64,000 nt of DNA from Anaeromyces robustus (taxonomy: Eukaryota > Neocallimastigomycota > Neocallimastigomycetes > Neocallimastigales > Neocallimastigaceae), in the NCBI GenBank assembly GCA_002104895.1, contig MCFG01000133.1, forward strand, positions 86,782 through 150,781. The letters run 5' to 3'. The position numbers and the translations under genes were made by a program. The notes below the pieces were generated by a model. The model did no database searches. It saw only the letters and a program-made list of their open reading frames with translations, and had not been told where the DNA came from. Within the stretch, counting starts at the first letter, position 1; each line of letters begins with the position of its first letter. Positions 63,206 to 64,000 of the stretch are shown piece after piece.

Positions 63206-64000
63206 ATATCAAAGGTAGGAGATTTGATCTAATTAGTCAAGTCGAGAAGTAGTTTTTATATTAGATAAAAAATAATATAATTTATAATTAAAAATATATT
63301 TAACATAAAAATAATCAATATTATAATAATTCTATTTTTTAAAAATACTTTTTATTAAGGTAACTTTTAATAATTCTTTTTTAAAAATAATTTAATATAA
63401 ATAGTAAGGAAAAGAAAAGAAAATGAAAATGAAATTAATCTTACAAAGAATCTAAAAATTAATTCTAAAATTATCCTTTTATAATTTTGTAATATTAATA
63501 ATATAATATATTAAATATATATATCAATATGTTTAATCTATTATATTATTATTTAATAATACATATATAAATATTTTAAATCAATTATAATAGATAAAAA
63601 TAATATTCTATTAACAATATTTAAAATTATATTTAATAATACTAGTGTTTATATTTAATAATTTGATATTCATGATTAGTCAAAATCCTTCGTAATTAAT
63701 TATAATTAATTATTATCCTAAATAGTTATTTATCGTTGATACAATTGCTGGCTAGATTTCATATTAAATAAAATTCTATTTCTCGGAATATTATTAAAAT
63801 TTTAATTATTACATTTTAAATAGAAAATATAATAAATATTTATTAATCGTTTTGATTTAAATAATCATTATAATTATTGGTAATAATTCATAAGAATTAT
63901 TCGTATTTTCCATTATTTCGGTATTACTAATTTATCTTCAAATTAAAATATCTCAGTTTTTAGTGGTTCAAATCGATGTGACTTGTACCAAATACCAAAA
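63206..64000 (+). mobile_element. Repeat C/D copy, continuing past the window
   Basis: It starts CAAAGGTAGGAGATTTGATC. The last about 260 bp are the reverse complement of 56900-57170. The end lies outside the window. Confidence 0.5.

Overview
This window is very AT-rich eukaryotic nuclear DNA. The best fit is an anaerobic gut fungus (Neocallimastigomycota). The clues are intergenic DNA made almost only of A and T, long (AAAT)n, (ATT)n and poly-A/T tracts, poly-Asn runs inside proteins, short GT-AG introns, and a secreted subtilase carrying hevein-type (CBM18-like) cysteine domains. The organism is inferred; no species marker is intact.

Layout. 1-11 kb: a short gene remnant, a small secreted cysteine-rich gene with defensin-like spacing (3899-4120, -), and a cluster of MITE/foldback-like repeats whose ends carry copies of TTGCGAAATGCAAC. 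11.6-23.6 kb: an initiator tRNA-Met, nested AT-rich repeats (called A and B here), a fragment of 28S rRNA (about 17755-17995), a secreted membrane-anchored family 2 glycosyltransferase (19556-20647) and an elongator tRNA-Met. 24-44 kb is the gene-bearing core: BUD13 splicing factor (+), an unidentified 8-exon gene reconstructed here (-), a subtilisin-like protease (-), a second initiator tRNA-Met, HAM1/ITPA pyrophosphatase (-) and a 13-exon cleavage-stimulation-factor subunit 1 gene (+). 44-64 kb holds no recognised protein gene. It has three identical or near-identical tRNA-Cys genes and five tRNA-Trp genes, embedded in copies of repeats A, B and C/D.

Most unusual feature. Repeat A (up to about 1.29 kb, no ORF) ends at a nearly constant distance, about 70-72 bp from its terminal AATATT motif, upstream of three different tRNA genes (Met, Cys, Trp). 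At the tRNA-Trp gene at 62520, comparison with the uninterrupted flanks of sister tRNA-Trp genes shows where the element went in. This resembles tRNA-targeted retroelement integration. Repeat B has a purine tract and flanking direct repeats resembling LTRs and lies in the same tRNA 5' flanks. No element-encoded integrase or reverse transcriptase was seen in the window, so any activity would have to be supplied from elsewhere.

The protein genes are mostly housekeeping RNA-processing and nucleotide-sanitising functions (BUD13, CSTF1, ITPA) plus three secretory-pathway products (defensin-like peptide, glycosyltransferase, subtilase). There are no operons, and nothing suggests the neighbours work together.
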